DNA from: Ensifer oleiphilus | Lineage (GTDB): Bacteria; Pseudomonadota; Alphaproteobacteria; Rhizobiales; Rhizobiaceae | Length of the DNA stretch: 64,000 nucleotides | Direction: 5' to 3' | NCBI RefSeq assembly: GCF_013371465.1 | Contig: NZ_JABWDU010000002.1 | Span: 847,666-911,665 of the forward strand | Shown here: in pieces, positions 33,770 to 41,723 of the stretch | How the letters are laid out: every line of letters begins with the position of its first letter | Position numbering within the stretch: the stretch's first letter is position 1 | Translations under genes and position numbers: made by a program | The notes under the pieces: generated by a model | Told to the model about the DNA's origin: nothing | Seen by the model: the letters and a program-made list of their open reading frames with translations, nothing else | Database searches by the model: none

Positions 33770-34606
33770 ATGCTCAAGACCCTACCCATTTCCTCGATCC
33801 TGGTCGCCGACCGCGCCCGTCCGGTCGATCTGGACCATGCGGCGGCAATCGCCGGCTCCATGGTCGATCGCGGCCTGATCAACCCCGTCACCGTGCGCGC
33901 CACGCCTGCCGCCCAGGGCGGCAAGACGCCCTACACGCTTGTTGCAGGCGGCCACCGCCTAGAAGCGGCCCGCATGAACGGCTGGGAGGAGATCGAGGCG
34001 GTCGTAGTCACGGCCGACGCTGCCGAGGCGCAGCTGATCGAGATCTCCGAGAACCTGTTTCGCAACGATCTGTCCGCCCTCGATCGCGCCATCTTCGTGA
34101 TGAAGTTCCGCGAAATCTATGAGGACAAGCACGGCAAGATTGAGCGCGGTGGCGACCAAAAATCAAACTGCAACGATTGCAGTTTGATTTTCGCTCCAGG
34201 GAAGGAGCTTTCACAGCGGGTTCAAGAGCGCCTCGGGTTCGGTGAACGCACATATTTTAATGTGACGAAGATCGGGCAGAAGCTCCACCCGATGCTGCGC
34301 AGCTCACTGCGCGGCACGCCCTACGAAAACGACCAAAAACAGCTGCTGAAGCTCGCCGGCTTGCCCGAGGCCGAGCAGACCGGCATCGCCGCCGCCCTCA
34401 AATTCGAGCCCGACCTGAAGAAGGTCATGGCAATGGACAAGCCGGCGAAAGCGACTGCTGACGAGAGCCAAGCCACCATCCTCAAGAAGCTGATCGCAGC
34501 CTGGGAGAAGGCGAGCGACGAAACCCGCAACGAATTCCTTGAGCACATGGGCCTCTCCGATCGCGGAGATCCGTTGATGCGTGAGATTATGGAGGACGCG
34601 GCATGA
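33770..34606 (+). CDS. ParB-like nuclease/partition-domain protein
   Basis: 278 residues. The N-terminal ParB/Srx fold is clear: GLINPVTVR, VAGGHRLEAARMNGW (near residue 65) and the helix-linker motif ISENLFRNDLSALDRA (near 92). The rest is a helical DNA-binding region. Such genes are common in the early operons of Mu-like phages of alphaproteobacteria; their role there is not settled. The coding sequence contains a perfect 15-bp hairpin at 34159-34191. The stop overlaps the next start (ATGA). Confidence 0.82.
   Translation: MLKTLPISSILVADRARPVDLDHAAAIAGSMVDRGLINPVTVRATPAAQGGKTPYTLVAGGHRLEAARMNGWEEIEAVVVTADAAEAQLIEISENLFRNDLSALDRAIFVMKFREIYEDKHGKIERGGDQKSNCNDCSLIFAPGKELSQRVQERLGFGERTYFNVTKIGQKLHPMLRSSLRGTPYENDQKQLLKLAGLPEAEQTGIAAALKFEPDLKKVMAMDKPAKATADESQATILKKLIAAWEKASDETRNEFLEHMGLSDRGDPLMREIMEDAA
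34159..34191. repeat. Perfect 15-bp hairpin inside the ParB-like gene
   Basis: AAAATCAAACTGCAA (34159-34173) and its exact complement TTGCAGTTTGATTTT (34177-34191) surround CGA. The insert keeps the reading frame and encodes KSNCNDCSLIF, after the common GGDQKS. The right arm ends in TTTT, so it could pause or end early transcription. Confidence 0.85.
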
Positions 34607-35061
34607 AGCCCAACCATACCCAACTCGACTTTTTCCTTGAGCCCGTTTTCCCTGTCCGCGACCCGGCGCAGAAACTCGACCTCGACCGCTACCGCACCAA
34701 ACTGAAGCGGGCCATGGCGCGGGCGATCCGCGAATGCCCCTATGACCGGCCGACCATCGCAGCGCGCATGGCGCAGTATCTCGGCCTGCCGTCAATCAAC
34801 AAGGCCACGCTCGACGCCTATACGGCGGAAAGCAAAGCGCACGACATCACTATGCCGCGCTTCGCTGCCCTGGCGCACGCCACCGACGCCTTGTGGCTTT
34901 GGGACGAGGCCGCGTCCCTGCAGGGCGTGACGATGCTGATCGGCGAAGAGGCGGTGCTGGCGGAAATCGCCTACTGCCGCCAGGAGCAGAAGCGGATCTC
35001 GGCCGAGCTGAAGCGCCTGACCGCCCGCCCCATCCGCATCCAGTCGCGGGGGAAAGTGTAA
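34603..35061 (+). CDS. Mu-like phage early protein of unknown function
   Basis: 152 residues without a recognised domain. It is helical and basic in the middle (RTKLKRAMARAIRECPYDRP, about 31-50) and ends with a coiled-coil-like segment (EEAVLAEIAYCRQEQKRISA). Start and stop both overlap the neighbouring genes (ATGA with the ParB-like gene, TAATG with the transposase), which shows it belongs to the same early operon. By position it lies just before transposase A, where comparable phages carry a small DNA-binding accessory gene. Confidence 0.7.
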   Translation: MKPNHTQLDFFLEPVFPVRDPAQKLDLDRYRTKLKRAMARAIRECPYDRPTIAARMAQYLGLPSINKATLDAYTAESKAHDITMPRFAALAHATDALWLWDEAASLQGVTMLIGEEAVLAEIAYCRQEQKRISAELKRLTARPIRIQSRGKV

Positions 35062-35490
35062 TGGACGGCTGGTTCACGCTCGATGCCCTGTTCGATCTGC
35101 GCCTGCCCGGCATGCCGACCAGCCTGTCGAGCCTGAAGCGGCTGGCAAACGATGGCAATTGGCGCCTGCGCGAGGGCCAAGCCCGTCAGGTTCCGACGAG
35201 CACGAAACCCGCCTGGCAGTATCACGTCTCGCTGCTACCGGGCCTTGCCCAGGCGAAGCTTGCACAGATCGCGCAGCGGGACGCCACCCTGGCGGAAACG
35301 CGCGAGAGGCGCCGGGCTCTCTACTGGAAGACATTCGAGGCGATGACCGAGGAACACCGGCAGGTGGCGCACCAGCGGCACGCGTTGATCATCACGGCCG
35401 AGGATGCCTTGGCGAAGCGGGAGCTTGCCGGTTCGGTGTTGTCGATCGAGGAGACGCTTGCTCCTGTGCTTCGCAAGTGCGCGCGACGAC
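35061..35490 (+). pseudogene. Transposase A (MuA-like), N-terminal fragment
   Basis: The first ~140 residues match the start of MuA: a DNA-binding winged domain (WFTLDALFDLRLPGMPTSLS onward) and the RRRALYWKTFEAMTEEHRQV helix. The open frame runs on to 35837, but after about 35480 it reads the antisense of the mupB gene, so the real homology ends there. The remainder of the gene is found on the opposite strand at 36592-37581, and residues equivalent to about MuA 145-350 are missing. The product cannot catalyse transposition. Confidence 0.82.
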
Positions 35491-35491
35491 A

Positions 35492-36514
35492 TCACACCTC
35501 CTCCACTTCGCGGTTGTTCCAGGCGGCTTCGATGTGCTTGCGCTCCAGCTCGGAGGCAGGTTTCTGTGTGGCCAGGCAAGCCATCTTGACCGTGCGGTCA
35601 ATCTGCCGGAGCGCGCCACCCTTCAGCCCGATGCCGAGCAAAAGCTTGACGCAGGAGGCGTCGTGGATATCCCAGGCGTCGATGAATGTACGCACATCGG
35701 CCTCCCGGCCGGGGTCGCGCTTCAGGTTCTTATCGATCCGGCTCAGGATCTGGTCGCGACTGGACGTCTGCTGCGCGGCTTGCGTCATCCGCTTGCGCAC
35801 CTCCTCGTTCCCGACCAGCGCCAGGCCGACGCGGTAATTGTCGGAGAAATAGCGCAGCTGGTTAACGCTCTCCGGGTCGGCGTGCTGCGCCTCGTCGATG
35901 ATCAGGAGGGCGCGGTCACCCGATGAAGACAGCCGCTCGCCGACCATGTCGACCAGGTCGGCCGGGTTGAAAACCCGGACACCAAGCTTGCGTGAAAGCA
36001 GGCTCATGACGCCGTGAACCGTCTTCACTTTGGGATTGAGGGTGACCATGTGCACATGCGGCTTAACCCGCTGGTACTCTCTGCATGCGGTGGTCTTGCC
36101 GCGTCCGGCCGCAAGCGTGATGGTGACAAAACCGGTCATGGTCTGTGCCAGGAGCAAGGTGGAGTGGATTTCGCGCGCCGCCAATGTCCGCAGGAAATGC
36201 GGACCTTCCGGCATGGCGGCTTCTACCGCCGCGCTTTCCTCGATAGCGTCCAGCCAGCGGCGCGCCTGCGCGTTCTGGTTATCGAGGACGCCAAGAAGTG
36301 TGCCGGAAAGCCACTGTGAAAACGAACTTTCCGCCATGCCGATGCGTCGGCCGGTTTCGGCCTTTGTCCAACCGTTCTTGGCGGCTTGGTTGGCCACGCC
36401 CTCGCGAAGGCGTTCCCACGTCGAGATTTCATCCGCGGAGTGCTTCGCGACGAATTTTGCTGCCGGTTCGGGCAGGTCCCAGGTGGCGGGTATTGCATTC
36501 AGGATATCAAGCAT
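35492..36514 (-). CDS. Transposition ATPase B (MuB-like)
   Basis: 340 residues, intact. An N-terminal helix-turn-helix (KAETGRRIGMAESSFSQWLS, about 51-70) precedes an AAA+ domain: Walker A AAGRGKTT (135-142) and Walker B LLIIDE (203-208), followed by the C-terminal DNA-binding region. MuB activates transposase A and picks target DNA. The first Gly of the P-loop is replaced by Leu (position 134), which may weaken nucleotide binding. It follows the A fragment by 77 bp on the minus strand, the normal A-B order, but the pair is reversed relative to the rest of the operon. Confidence 0.87.
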   Translation of the reverse strand: MLDILNAIPATWDLPEPAAKFVAKHSADEISTWERLREGVANQAAKNGWTKAETGRRIGMAESSFSQWLSGTLLGVLDNQNAQARRWLDAIEESAAVEAAMPEGPHFLRTLAAREIHSTLLLAQTMTGFVTITLAAGRGKTTACREYQRVKPHVHMVTLNPKVKTVHGVMSLLSRKLGVRVFNPADLVDMVGERLSSSGDRALLIIDEAQHADPESVNQLRYFSDNYRVGLALVGNEEVRKRMTQAAQQTSSRDQILSRIDKNLKRDPGREADVRTFIDAWDIHDASCVKLLLGIGLKGGALRQIDRTVKMACLATQKPASELERKHIEAAWNNREVEEV

Positions 36515-36591
36515 TCAAAAGGGTTCCTATTCAGCGCTATGGACGGGCGGGTTTCGTGGACCCGCCCTGTTTTTTGTCGGAACCGTACTCA

Positions 36592-37581
36592 CTACGTTTC
36601 GGCTCTGCTTTTACGGCCGGACGCACTACCTGCCGGCCGATCCCCTCTCGGGAATGGGATGATCGAGCTGTCGCCCGAAATCAGGGAAAGACCGCGCGCG
36701 ATGCCGGCCTCGTATTCGTCTTGCGACATCACGTCGGTTTCCTGCTCGATCGCGAGGTTGCCGGTGACGATGCGGGTGATGGTCGGACGGATGGGCTCCG
36801 GCTTCTCCGGCGGATCGGCGGCATAAAGCTCGCCGAGCTGGGCGGCCGACATCTGCTTGTGCAGCTTGGCCTTCGCCTTGTTGAGCTTGACCAGGGCGCG
36901 GCGGTTCCGCTCGTGACGGGCGGCCTTGGCCTGCTCGTTGTAACCGGCCTTCTCGGTGCAAGGCGCATCGCAAATGAAGCGGCCTTCAGGATCGTAGACC
37001 TTGACCGGCTGGTGCAACTTGTCGGGGTCAAAGCGAACGGTCAGGTGCTTGCCCATCCATTCGTTGAGTTCGGGAGCCCAATAGACATTCTTCTGGAAGT
37101 GGATCTCGCCATTGCGGGGACGTGTCTTCAGGACCTTAGCCGCGAGCATCCAGAGTGAGCGTTGCGCTTCCGTGGCCCGCCGAACGATGGTGGCGGGATG
37201 GCGCATGCTTTCCGCGAATGTTTCGTCGAAGCTTCGGCCCTTTGCCGTCTCGGATCTGCGTCCGGTGCGGGCGTTGTGCTCGGCGATGCGCTCGGCAACG
37301 TGCCGCTCCAGAACGTCGAGCGGGACGGCCCAGGTGCGGTAGTTCTCGGGCTTGTTTTCGGGCTTGTTGCCGGTGTAGGCGCCGGACATGGCCGGGTGCT
37401 TGGAAATCTCCTCGGCAAGGTCTTTCCAGGCGCGCTCGATCGGCTTCGACTGGCCGGAGTAGGGCTTGGTGAAATGCGGCTCGATATCGAGCGTCTTCAG
37501 AAGGCCGGCGACTTCGTTTTCGATCTTCTTGAACCGATTGCGGCTGAGCGCCTCGTCGAAGAGCATGGCATGCAGGCTCAT
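36592..37581 (-). pseudogene. Transposase A (MuA-like), C-terminal fragment
   Basis: 329 residues that align with MuA from just after its second catalytic Asp to the C-terminus: NRFKKIENEVAGLL, SKPIERAW with the third catalytic residue Glu49, HPAMSGAYTG, NARTGRR, VRFDPDKLHQPV and DPEGRFICDA. An in-frame TAG stands immediately before its first ATG, which marks the break. The N-terminal fragment lies on the plus strand 2 kb away. Asp residues 1 and 2 of the DDE triad are absent from the window. Confidence 0.85.
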
Positions 37582-38076
37582 CTAAGGCCGACCCCAATTA
37601 TCGCCACCGCACGGTTCCTCAAGGAGCACAACCTGCCACCGATTAATCGCTTCGACGCGGCTACACGCATGCAAGTATTGCGCGCTGCGTTGCAGCCTGG
37701 AAGCATGCTGCTTCGCACACCCGATGGAGATGTCCTTAACGGTCCAGCCCTTATGGTGATCGCCTTTGAATTGGTGCGGCTACCGATTGCAGATCGACAG
37801 AGCATTACGCGCATGATGATGATCGTCACGGCGGCAGCGCACGGGCACCGTGGCGATCCAGCAGTTGCCAGGAAGCTTGCAAGCCCAGAGGCAATGTCGA
37901 GGTTCAGGCGCTTGATCGAGCAGGCGTCGGGCTCGTCCGCCGGTGGTGTGGGCCTCTTCCTTGAAGAGAAGCAAACCGAAGACCCGACAGCCGCTTTAAT
38001 GCGGGCGATTGACACCGGCTCGTTGCCGTCGAAGAAGAATGGAGGCGGCTCGCCCGTACTTCTGGGAAGGCGATGA
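37582..38076 (+). pseudogene. Unknown gene truncated at the inversion junction
   Basis: The frame is open from the inversion boundary and codes for about 164 residues, beginning LRPTPIIATARFLKEHNLPP. No ribosome site is seen; an internal ATG at 37669 could give 135 residues. The 5' end is probably lost. The product is helical in the middle (ALMVIAFELVRLPIADRQSI) and ends in a Gly/Lys-rich tail. I recognise no family. The last codons overlap the next start (ATGA), so the two form a unit. Confidence 0.55.
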
Positions 38077-38420
38077 CCCAACAAGTCATTCTCGCAATTG
38101 CACAGGCCATCGGCGCCGGGAAAGCGCGTGCCATTCGGGAAAGAGCTTCGCCCCAAGAGGTCGACGAACTGGGCTTACTACCTAGCGACTGCCATTCGAA
38201 CGCGGAGAAGTTCGCTAGTGCGCGCGGCGGCAGGGTCGTTCGTGGATGGCTCGCAGGGCGCAATTTTTTCATCCCCCATTCAGTCGTCGATCTGCATGGC
38301 GTGCTCCACGAGGCCACGCCCGTAGATAATGCATTGTATGACGCTTGCGTATTCGTGGCGGAGAAAGACGTGCCGGCGGTGGACTGGAGCAAGGAGCCGC
38401 CTGTGCTCTTTTGCGAGTAG
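38073..38420 (+). CDS. Unknown protein with papain-like Cys/His pattern
   Basis: 115 residues. SDCHSNAEKFASARGGRVVR and FFIPHSVVDLHGVLHEATPV recall a family in which a Cys in a CHxNA motif, a His in HSVV and a polar residue in TP lie in order, suggestive of a papain-like fold. This is inference from pattern only. The ATG overlaps the stop of the truncated upstream gene. It is the last gene before the tRNA and may be cargo of the phage-like region. Confidence 0.6.
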   Translation: MTQQVILAIAQAIGAGKARAIRERASPQEVDELGLLPSDCHSNAEKFASARGGRVVRGWLAGRNFFIPHSVVDLHGVLHEATPVDNALYDACVFVAEKDVPAVDWSKEPPVLFCE

Positions 38421-38454
38421 CGTTCAAGGGGTCTTTGAAAGACACTCAAATCGC

Positions 38455-38541
38455 AATTTTTGACACCAGAGCCGGAATTGCCGTTTTTCCGGTTTTCGCT
38501 GTCAAAATTCCGGAAAATCGCGGCGAGCTACACCGGTGTAG
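38455..38541. repeat. Cluster of inverted repeats beside the tRNA gene
   Basis: AATTTTTGACA (38455-38465) pairs with TGTCAAAATT (38500-38509), and within it CCGGAAT (38472-38478) pairs with ATTCCGG (38508-38514). A perfect palindrome CTACACCGGTGTAG follows at 38528-38541. They lie between the last unknown gene and tRNA-Ile, and may be an element end, a recombination site or a terminator region. Confidence 0.55.
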
Positions 38542-38612
38542 TCGCATTATTATCGGGGAATGAAATTGCTACGCTTCGAGGGGAGAATTACCTCAAGCGC
38601 GCGATCGAAAAC

Positions 38613-38688
38613 TGGTGGGCCCGGAGGGACTCGAACCCCCAACCAAGCGGTTATGAGCCGCCGGCTCTAACCATTGAGCTACAGGCCC
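38613..38688 (-). tRNA. tRNA-Ile (CAU, lysidine type)
   Basis: A 76-nt cloverleaf with encoded CCA. The acceptor stem is GGGCCTG paired with CGGGCCC, the D-arm is AGCTCAATGGTTAGAGC, the anticodon loop is CTCATAA, and the T-loop contains GGTTCGAGTCC. The CAT anticodon could mean Met, but the body matches the ileX-type isoleucine tRNA whose C34 becomes lysidine to read AUA. The gene marks the right edge of the phage-like segment. Confidence 0.92.
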
Positions 38689-38847
38689 ACGCCGGATCAG
38701 GTCCGGGACTCAGCGAACCAATGGCAGTTCGTGAACGGCAATGGCTCTAGCCGAAAACCTTTTTGACGACAAGTCATTGCCGCAATGCCCACACAATCGA
38801 TAAGCATGAAGTGAGCAGGGACAGAAACAACCGGAGAGACACGACCC

Positions 38848-39597
38848 ATGACTTCCACACGCACTGCCCGCACGCTTTCCATCGCTGCCTTGGCCGCCGC
38901 CTTTGCGGGTATTGCCGCTGCCGGCGCACACGCGCAGGATGCCGCCAGGGACCGCGAAGCGATCATCACGGTTGCCGGCGAAGGCCGCTCGTCGATTGCG
39001 CCCGATATGGCGATCCTGCAGCTGAGCGTCGTCAAGGATGCCAAGACGGCGCGTGAGGCGCTCGACGCCAACAACAAGACGATGGCCGAGGTTCTGACCG
39101 CCCTCAAGGCAAGCGGCATTGCCGACCGCGACCTGCAGACGAGCGGCTTCTCGATCAACCCGCAGTTCAACTTCCCGACCAACAATGACGGCGGCAACCG
39201 CCCGCCGGAGCTGATCGGCTACCAGGTGGCCAACGGCGTGAGCGTACGCGTGCGCGACCTTACCAAGCTCGGCGAGATCATCGACAAGTCGGTCACGCTT
39301 GGCGTCAACCAGGGCGGCGGCATCCAGTTCACCAATGACAAGCCGGAAGGCGTGATCACCGAAGCCCGCAAGGCCGCAGTCGCCGATGCCATCGAGAAGG
39401 CCAAGGTTCTGGCGGAAGCTGCCGGCGTTTCGCTCGGCAACGTCGTCAACATCACCGAGCAGGGTTTCCGCCCGGAGCCGGTGCCGATGATGCGCGCCGG
39501 CATGGCCAAGGAATTTGCGGCCGATTCCGTGCCGATGGCAACGGGCGAAAACAGCTACAACGTCACGGTCAACGTCACCTTCGCGATCAAGCAGTAA
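38848..39597 (+). CDS. SIMPL-domain (DUF541) secreted protein
   Basis: 249 residues. A signal peptide (cleavage after AHA, about residue 31) precedes a SIMPL domain: ITVAGEGRSSIAPDMAILQL at the start of the mature part, DLQTSGFSINPQF in the middle, and the closing NVTVNVTFAIKQ strand. Bacterial members (YggE, BP26) sit in the periplasm and form ring-like channels or help with oxidative stress; the exact role is unclear. It ends in a good terminator. Confidence 0.87.
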   Translation: MTSTRTARTLSIAALAAAFAGIAAAGAHAQDAARDREAIITVAGEGRSSIAPDMAILQLSVVKDAKTAREALDANNKTMAEVLTALKASGIADRDLQTSGFSINPQFNFPTNNDGGNRPPELIGYQVANGVSVRVRDLTKLGEIIDKSVTLGVNQGGGIQFTNDKPEGVITEARKAAVADAIEKAKVLAEAAGVSLGNVVNITEQGFRPEPVPMMRAGMAKEFAADSVPMATGENSYNVTVNVTFAIKQ

Positions 39598-39699
39598 CGC
39601 CCGCCGCCTGAGCCCGCGCGCCAACAGCGCTGGCGGGTTTTTGCGGTTTGCGGCTCGCCGCCGACCAAGGGTCGGGAGGCCAGCACCGGAAAAGACAAG

Positions 39700-39733
39700 G
39701 CCCCGCGCAGTGGCAACCGCGCGGGGCTTTTTC
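39700..39733 (+). terminator. Terminator after the SIMPL gene
   Basis: GCCCCGCGC (39700-39708) pairs with GCGCGGGGC (39719-39727), followed by TTTTT. It lies about 100 bp after the SIMPL stop codon on the plus strand. Confidence 0.85.
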
Positions 39734-39782
39734 GTGTCGTGCTCAAGCGCGATGCATGCCCGTCTGTGGCTTGCAGACAAAG

Positions 39783-39812
39783 AAAAACCCCTCACGCCTG
39801 GGGCGTGAGGGG
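39783..39812 (-). terminator. Terminator for the secreted protein gene
   Basis: Read on the minus strand, CCCCTCACGCC (39788-39798 complement) and its partner at 39802-39812 form an 11-bp stem with a 3-base loop followed by TTTTT. It is 45 bp beyond the stop of the small secreted protein gene. Confidence 0.85.
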
Positions 39813-39856
39813 TGCATTTCCGCCGGCCGGGGGAGACAGGACGGAAAAGGCTTGGA

Positions 39857-40255
39857 TTACCAGCGGCCGATAACCGGGCAACCGCGCTGATTGGCGAAAG
39901 CGATTGTCTGGCGGTAGCCGCGGCGGCTGCCTTCGACGACGATGCGGCGGTGCGAGACATCGGCGACATAGGCACGGCGCAGGCCATGGTCACGGGCCTT
40001 GTCGACAGCCATCCAGGGGGCGCAGCGGCTGCGGCGGCCACCGCCATCCCAGCCACGGTCCGGACCGCGGCGATCACGACCCCAGTCGCGCTCGTCGCCG
40101 TAACCACGGTCGAAATCGCGATACTGAACCTGAACGCCATCGCCCGAGCCGAAACCGAATTCGACGGTGTCTGCGGAAGCGGTGGAAGCGGCACCGAAAA
40201 GGCCGGTCAAACCGATGACGGCGGCGGCGGCGGCGTTGATGAGGATGTTCTTCAT
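39857..40255 (-). CDS. Small secreted protein of unknown function
   Basis: 132 residues. A signal peptide (AAAAAVIGLTGLFGAASTAS then ADT, about residues 8-28) is followed by an Arg/Asp/Gly-rich low-complexity stretch (DRGYGDERDWGRDRRGPDRG) and a compact C-terminal domain of about 50 residues with two Cys (SRCAPWM and RGCPVIG). I know the C-terminal pattern only as a conserved rhizobial hypothetical. The start at 40255 is set by the signal peptide; the longer frame upstream is not coding-like. Confidence 0.7.
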   Translation of the reverse strand: MKNILINAAAAAVIGLTGLFGAASTASADTVEFGFGSGDGVQVQYRDFDRGYGDERDWGRDRRGPDRGWDGGGRRSRCAPWMAVDKARDHGLRRAYVADVSHRRIVVEGSRRGYRQTIAFANQRGCPVIGRW

Positions 40256-40590
40256 GGTCTTTCTCCGAGGGCTTGAAGGGTTCAATCTGCAATCACCGTC
40301 CCAAGCGATTGATCGGACAATAGCGCCGCCAAACTGAACGCTAGCGGAACTGCACATTCATGCGGGGTTCAGATTGCGGGCACATGCCGCAAACGGGCGG
40401 GAAACAGAGATTCGTTCGACTTCCAGGCGAGGTGCCTCGATGGATGATCGGCAAACCTTACGCACATTTTTTCTAGCGATATCAAATTGATAGAGGGTTG
40501 ATCGACAGATGGCCTTGCCATCCCACGCGCGACAGGCGGCGTGAAAATCAGCGCGATTTTCCTGAGGAGGTTGCGATGCGAAGACGCGGC
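40256..40590. other. 335-bp gap, no gene seen
   Basis: The left part should hold the promoter of the secreted protein. TATCAA-A-TTGATA, a 13-bp palindrome, lies at 40480-40492. I see no open frame or RNA gene worth naming. Confidence 0.4.
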
Positions 40591-40995
40591 TCAGCCGGCA
40601 AGTTCGGCTTCGAAAGCGCGCATGTTGCGATAGTGGCTGATCCGGGTGATCGACTGATCCTCGATCTCGATCACGAAGACGCTCGGGATCGAATAGGTCT
40701 GGCCGGAGGCGGCGGGGAACCCCTCCAGCGTCTCGCGGTAAGTGCCGCGTGCCGTCAGGTCCACGGCGATCCGCTGGCCGAAATTGTCGCGCATCAGCAC
40801 GACGTCGCCATAGGTTTCGTCGAAATGGCGCAGGAAGGTCATGATGCTGGATCTGAGCGGCTCGACGCCGACGGTGCGCTGACCGGTCAGAGAATCGAGC
40901 GCCACGTCCTCATCGACAATCCGCGCCAGAGCGTCGAAGTCGCGGTCGTTCAATGCGTCGATGAAGCGGCTGGCGATGGTCTGCGCGTCGGTCAT
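40591..40995 (-). CDS. SnoaL/NTF2-like protein
   Basis: 134 residues with the cone-like NTF2 pattern: ASRFIDALNDRDFDALARIV helix at the start, then beta strands ending in EIEDQSITRISHYRNM. The family includes ketosteroid isomerase-like and polyketide-cyclase-like proteins, and many have no known function. The start at 40995 follows GAGG; the upstream extension to 41079 has none. No operon partner gives a clue. Confidence 0.75.
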   Translation of the reverse strand: MTDAQTIASRFIDALNDRDFDALARIVDEDVALDSLTGQRTVGVEPLRSSIMTFLRHFDETYGDVVLMRDNFGQRIAVDLTARGTYRETLEGFPAASGQTYSIPSVFVIEIEDQSITRISHYRNMRAFEAELAG

Positions 40996-41159
40996 ATCTG
41001 CCTCGGATGCTGATTTCGGGTTCGTCCATGTCTTTTGGACTGCAACCATGGAAACGACGAAAGCCAATATCGGTTCCATGTACGATCATCCAACGAATAT
41101 GGAGGGATGGAGACGCCCTTCAAGGCGGAGCCGCGATCGATCGGGCAATCGGGCCGATG

Positions 41160-41582
41160 TCATCGCCCAAGATGCAGCACGATCTCGCGACGGTGCGGCC
41201 GGTCGCGGTGTTCGAACAGATAGAGGCCTTGCCAGGTGCCGAGCGCCATGCGGCCGGCATTGACGGGGATACCGATCGAGACCTGCGTCAGCGCCGCCTT
41301 GATGTGCGCGGGCATATCGTCAGGTCCTTCCTGCGTGTGCACCACCCAGCGCATCGACGGATCGGAGGATGGCGGCACCAGCCGGCCAAAAAACGCGCTG
41401 AGGTCGCGCTTCACATCCGGATCGGCGTTTTCCTGGATGAGGAGCGAACAAGAGGTGTGGCGGACAAACAGGGTCAACAGCCCCTCGCCCCGGCCATTGG
41501 CGCTGACGAACTCCGCCGCCTCGTCGGTGAACTCGTAGAGCCCCTGGCCGCGGGTGGAAATGACGATCGTGGTCTGCGGCAT
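41160..41582 (-). CDS. YjbQ-family protein (UPF0047)
   Basis: 140 residues. The family hallmarks are present: VRHTSCSLLIQENADPDVKRD (abridged: HTSCSLLIQENAD), then the metal-site His in RWVVHTQEGPDDMPAHIKAA, and the closing GTWQGLYLFEHRD. YjbQ can show weak thiamine-phosphate synthase activity, but its real role is unclear. GGGGAGA precedes the ATG at 41582 by ten bases. The gene stands alone. Confidence 0.88.
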   Translation of the reverse strand: MPQTTIVISTRGQGLYEFTDEAAEFVSANGRGEGLLTLFVRHTSCSLLIQENADPDVKRDLSAFFGRLVPPSSDPSMRWVVHTQEGPDDMPAHIKAALTQVSIGIPVNAGRMALGTWQGLYLFEHRDRPHRREIVLHLGR

Positions 41583-41723
41583 GGCTGACTGTCTCCCCTG
41601 GCGCGCGGCGGCGGCAAAGTGCGACCACCGCTTGAACGGGTCCGGCAAAGCCGCCGCCAAGTCAAGCCCAGGCCCTCTGCCGGGTCAGTTTCTCGCGGCC
41701 AAGGGACCGTCCCGAGGCGCGAT

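Noticed and set aside
35470-37610. Invertible DNA switch for the transposase
   Set aside because: I looked for inverted repeats at both junctions and saw none, and part of the gene is lost, so a reversible switch is not supported.
28000-38700. tRNA-type attachment site with a duplicated tRNA 3' end
   Set aside because: No second copy of the tRNA-Ile 3' sequence was seen on the left side and no tyrosine integrase gene is present.
38460-38750. 96-codon frame containing WARRDSNPQPSGYEP
   Set aside because: This peptide is the familiar false translation of a tRNA gene on the other strand.
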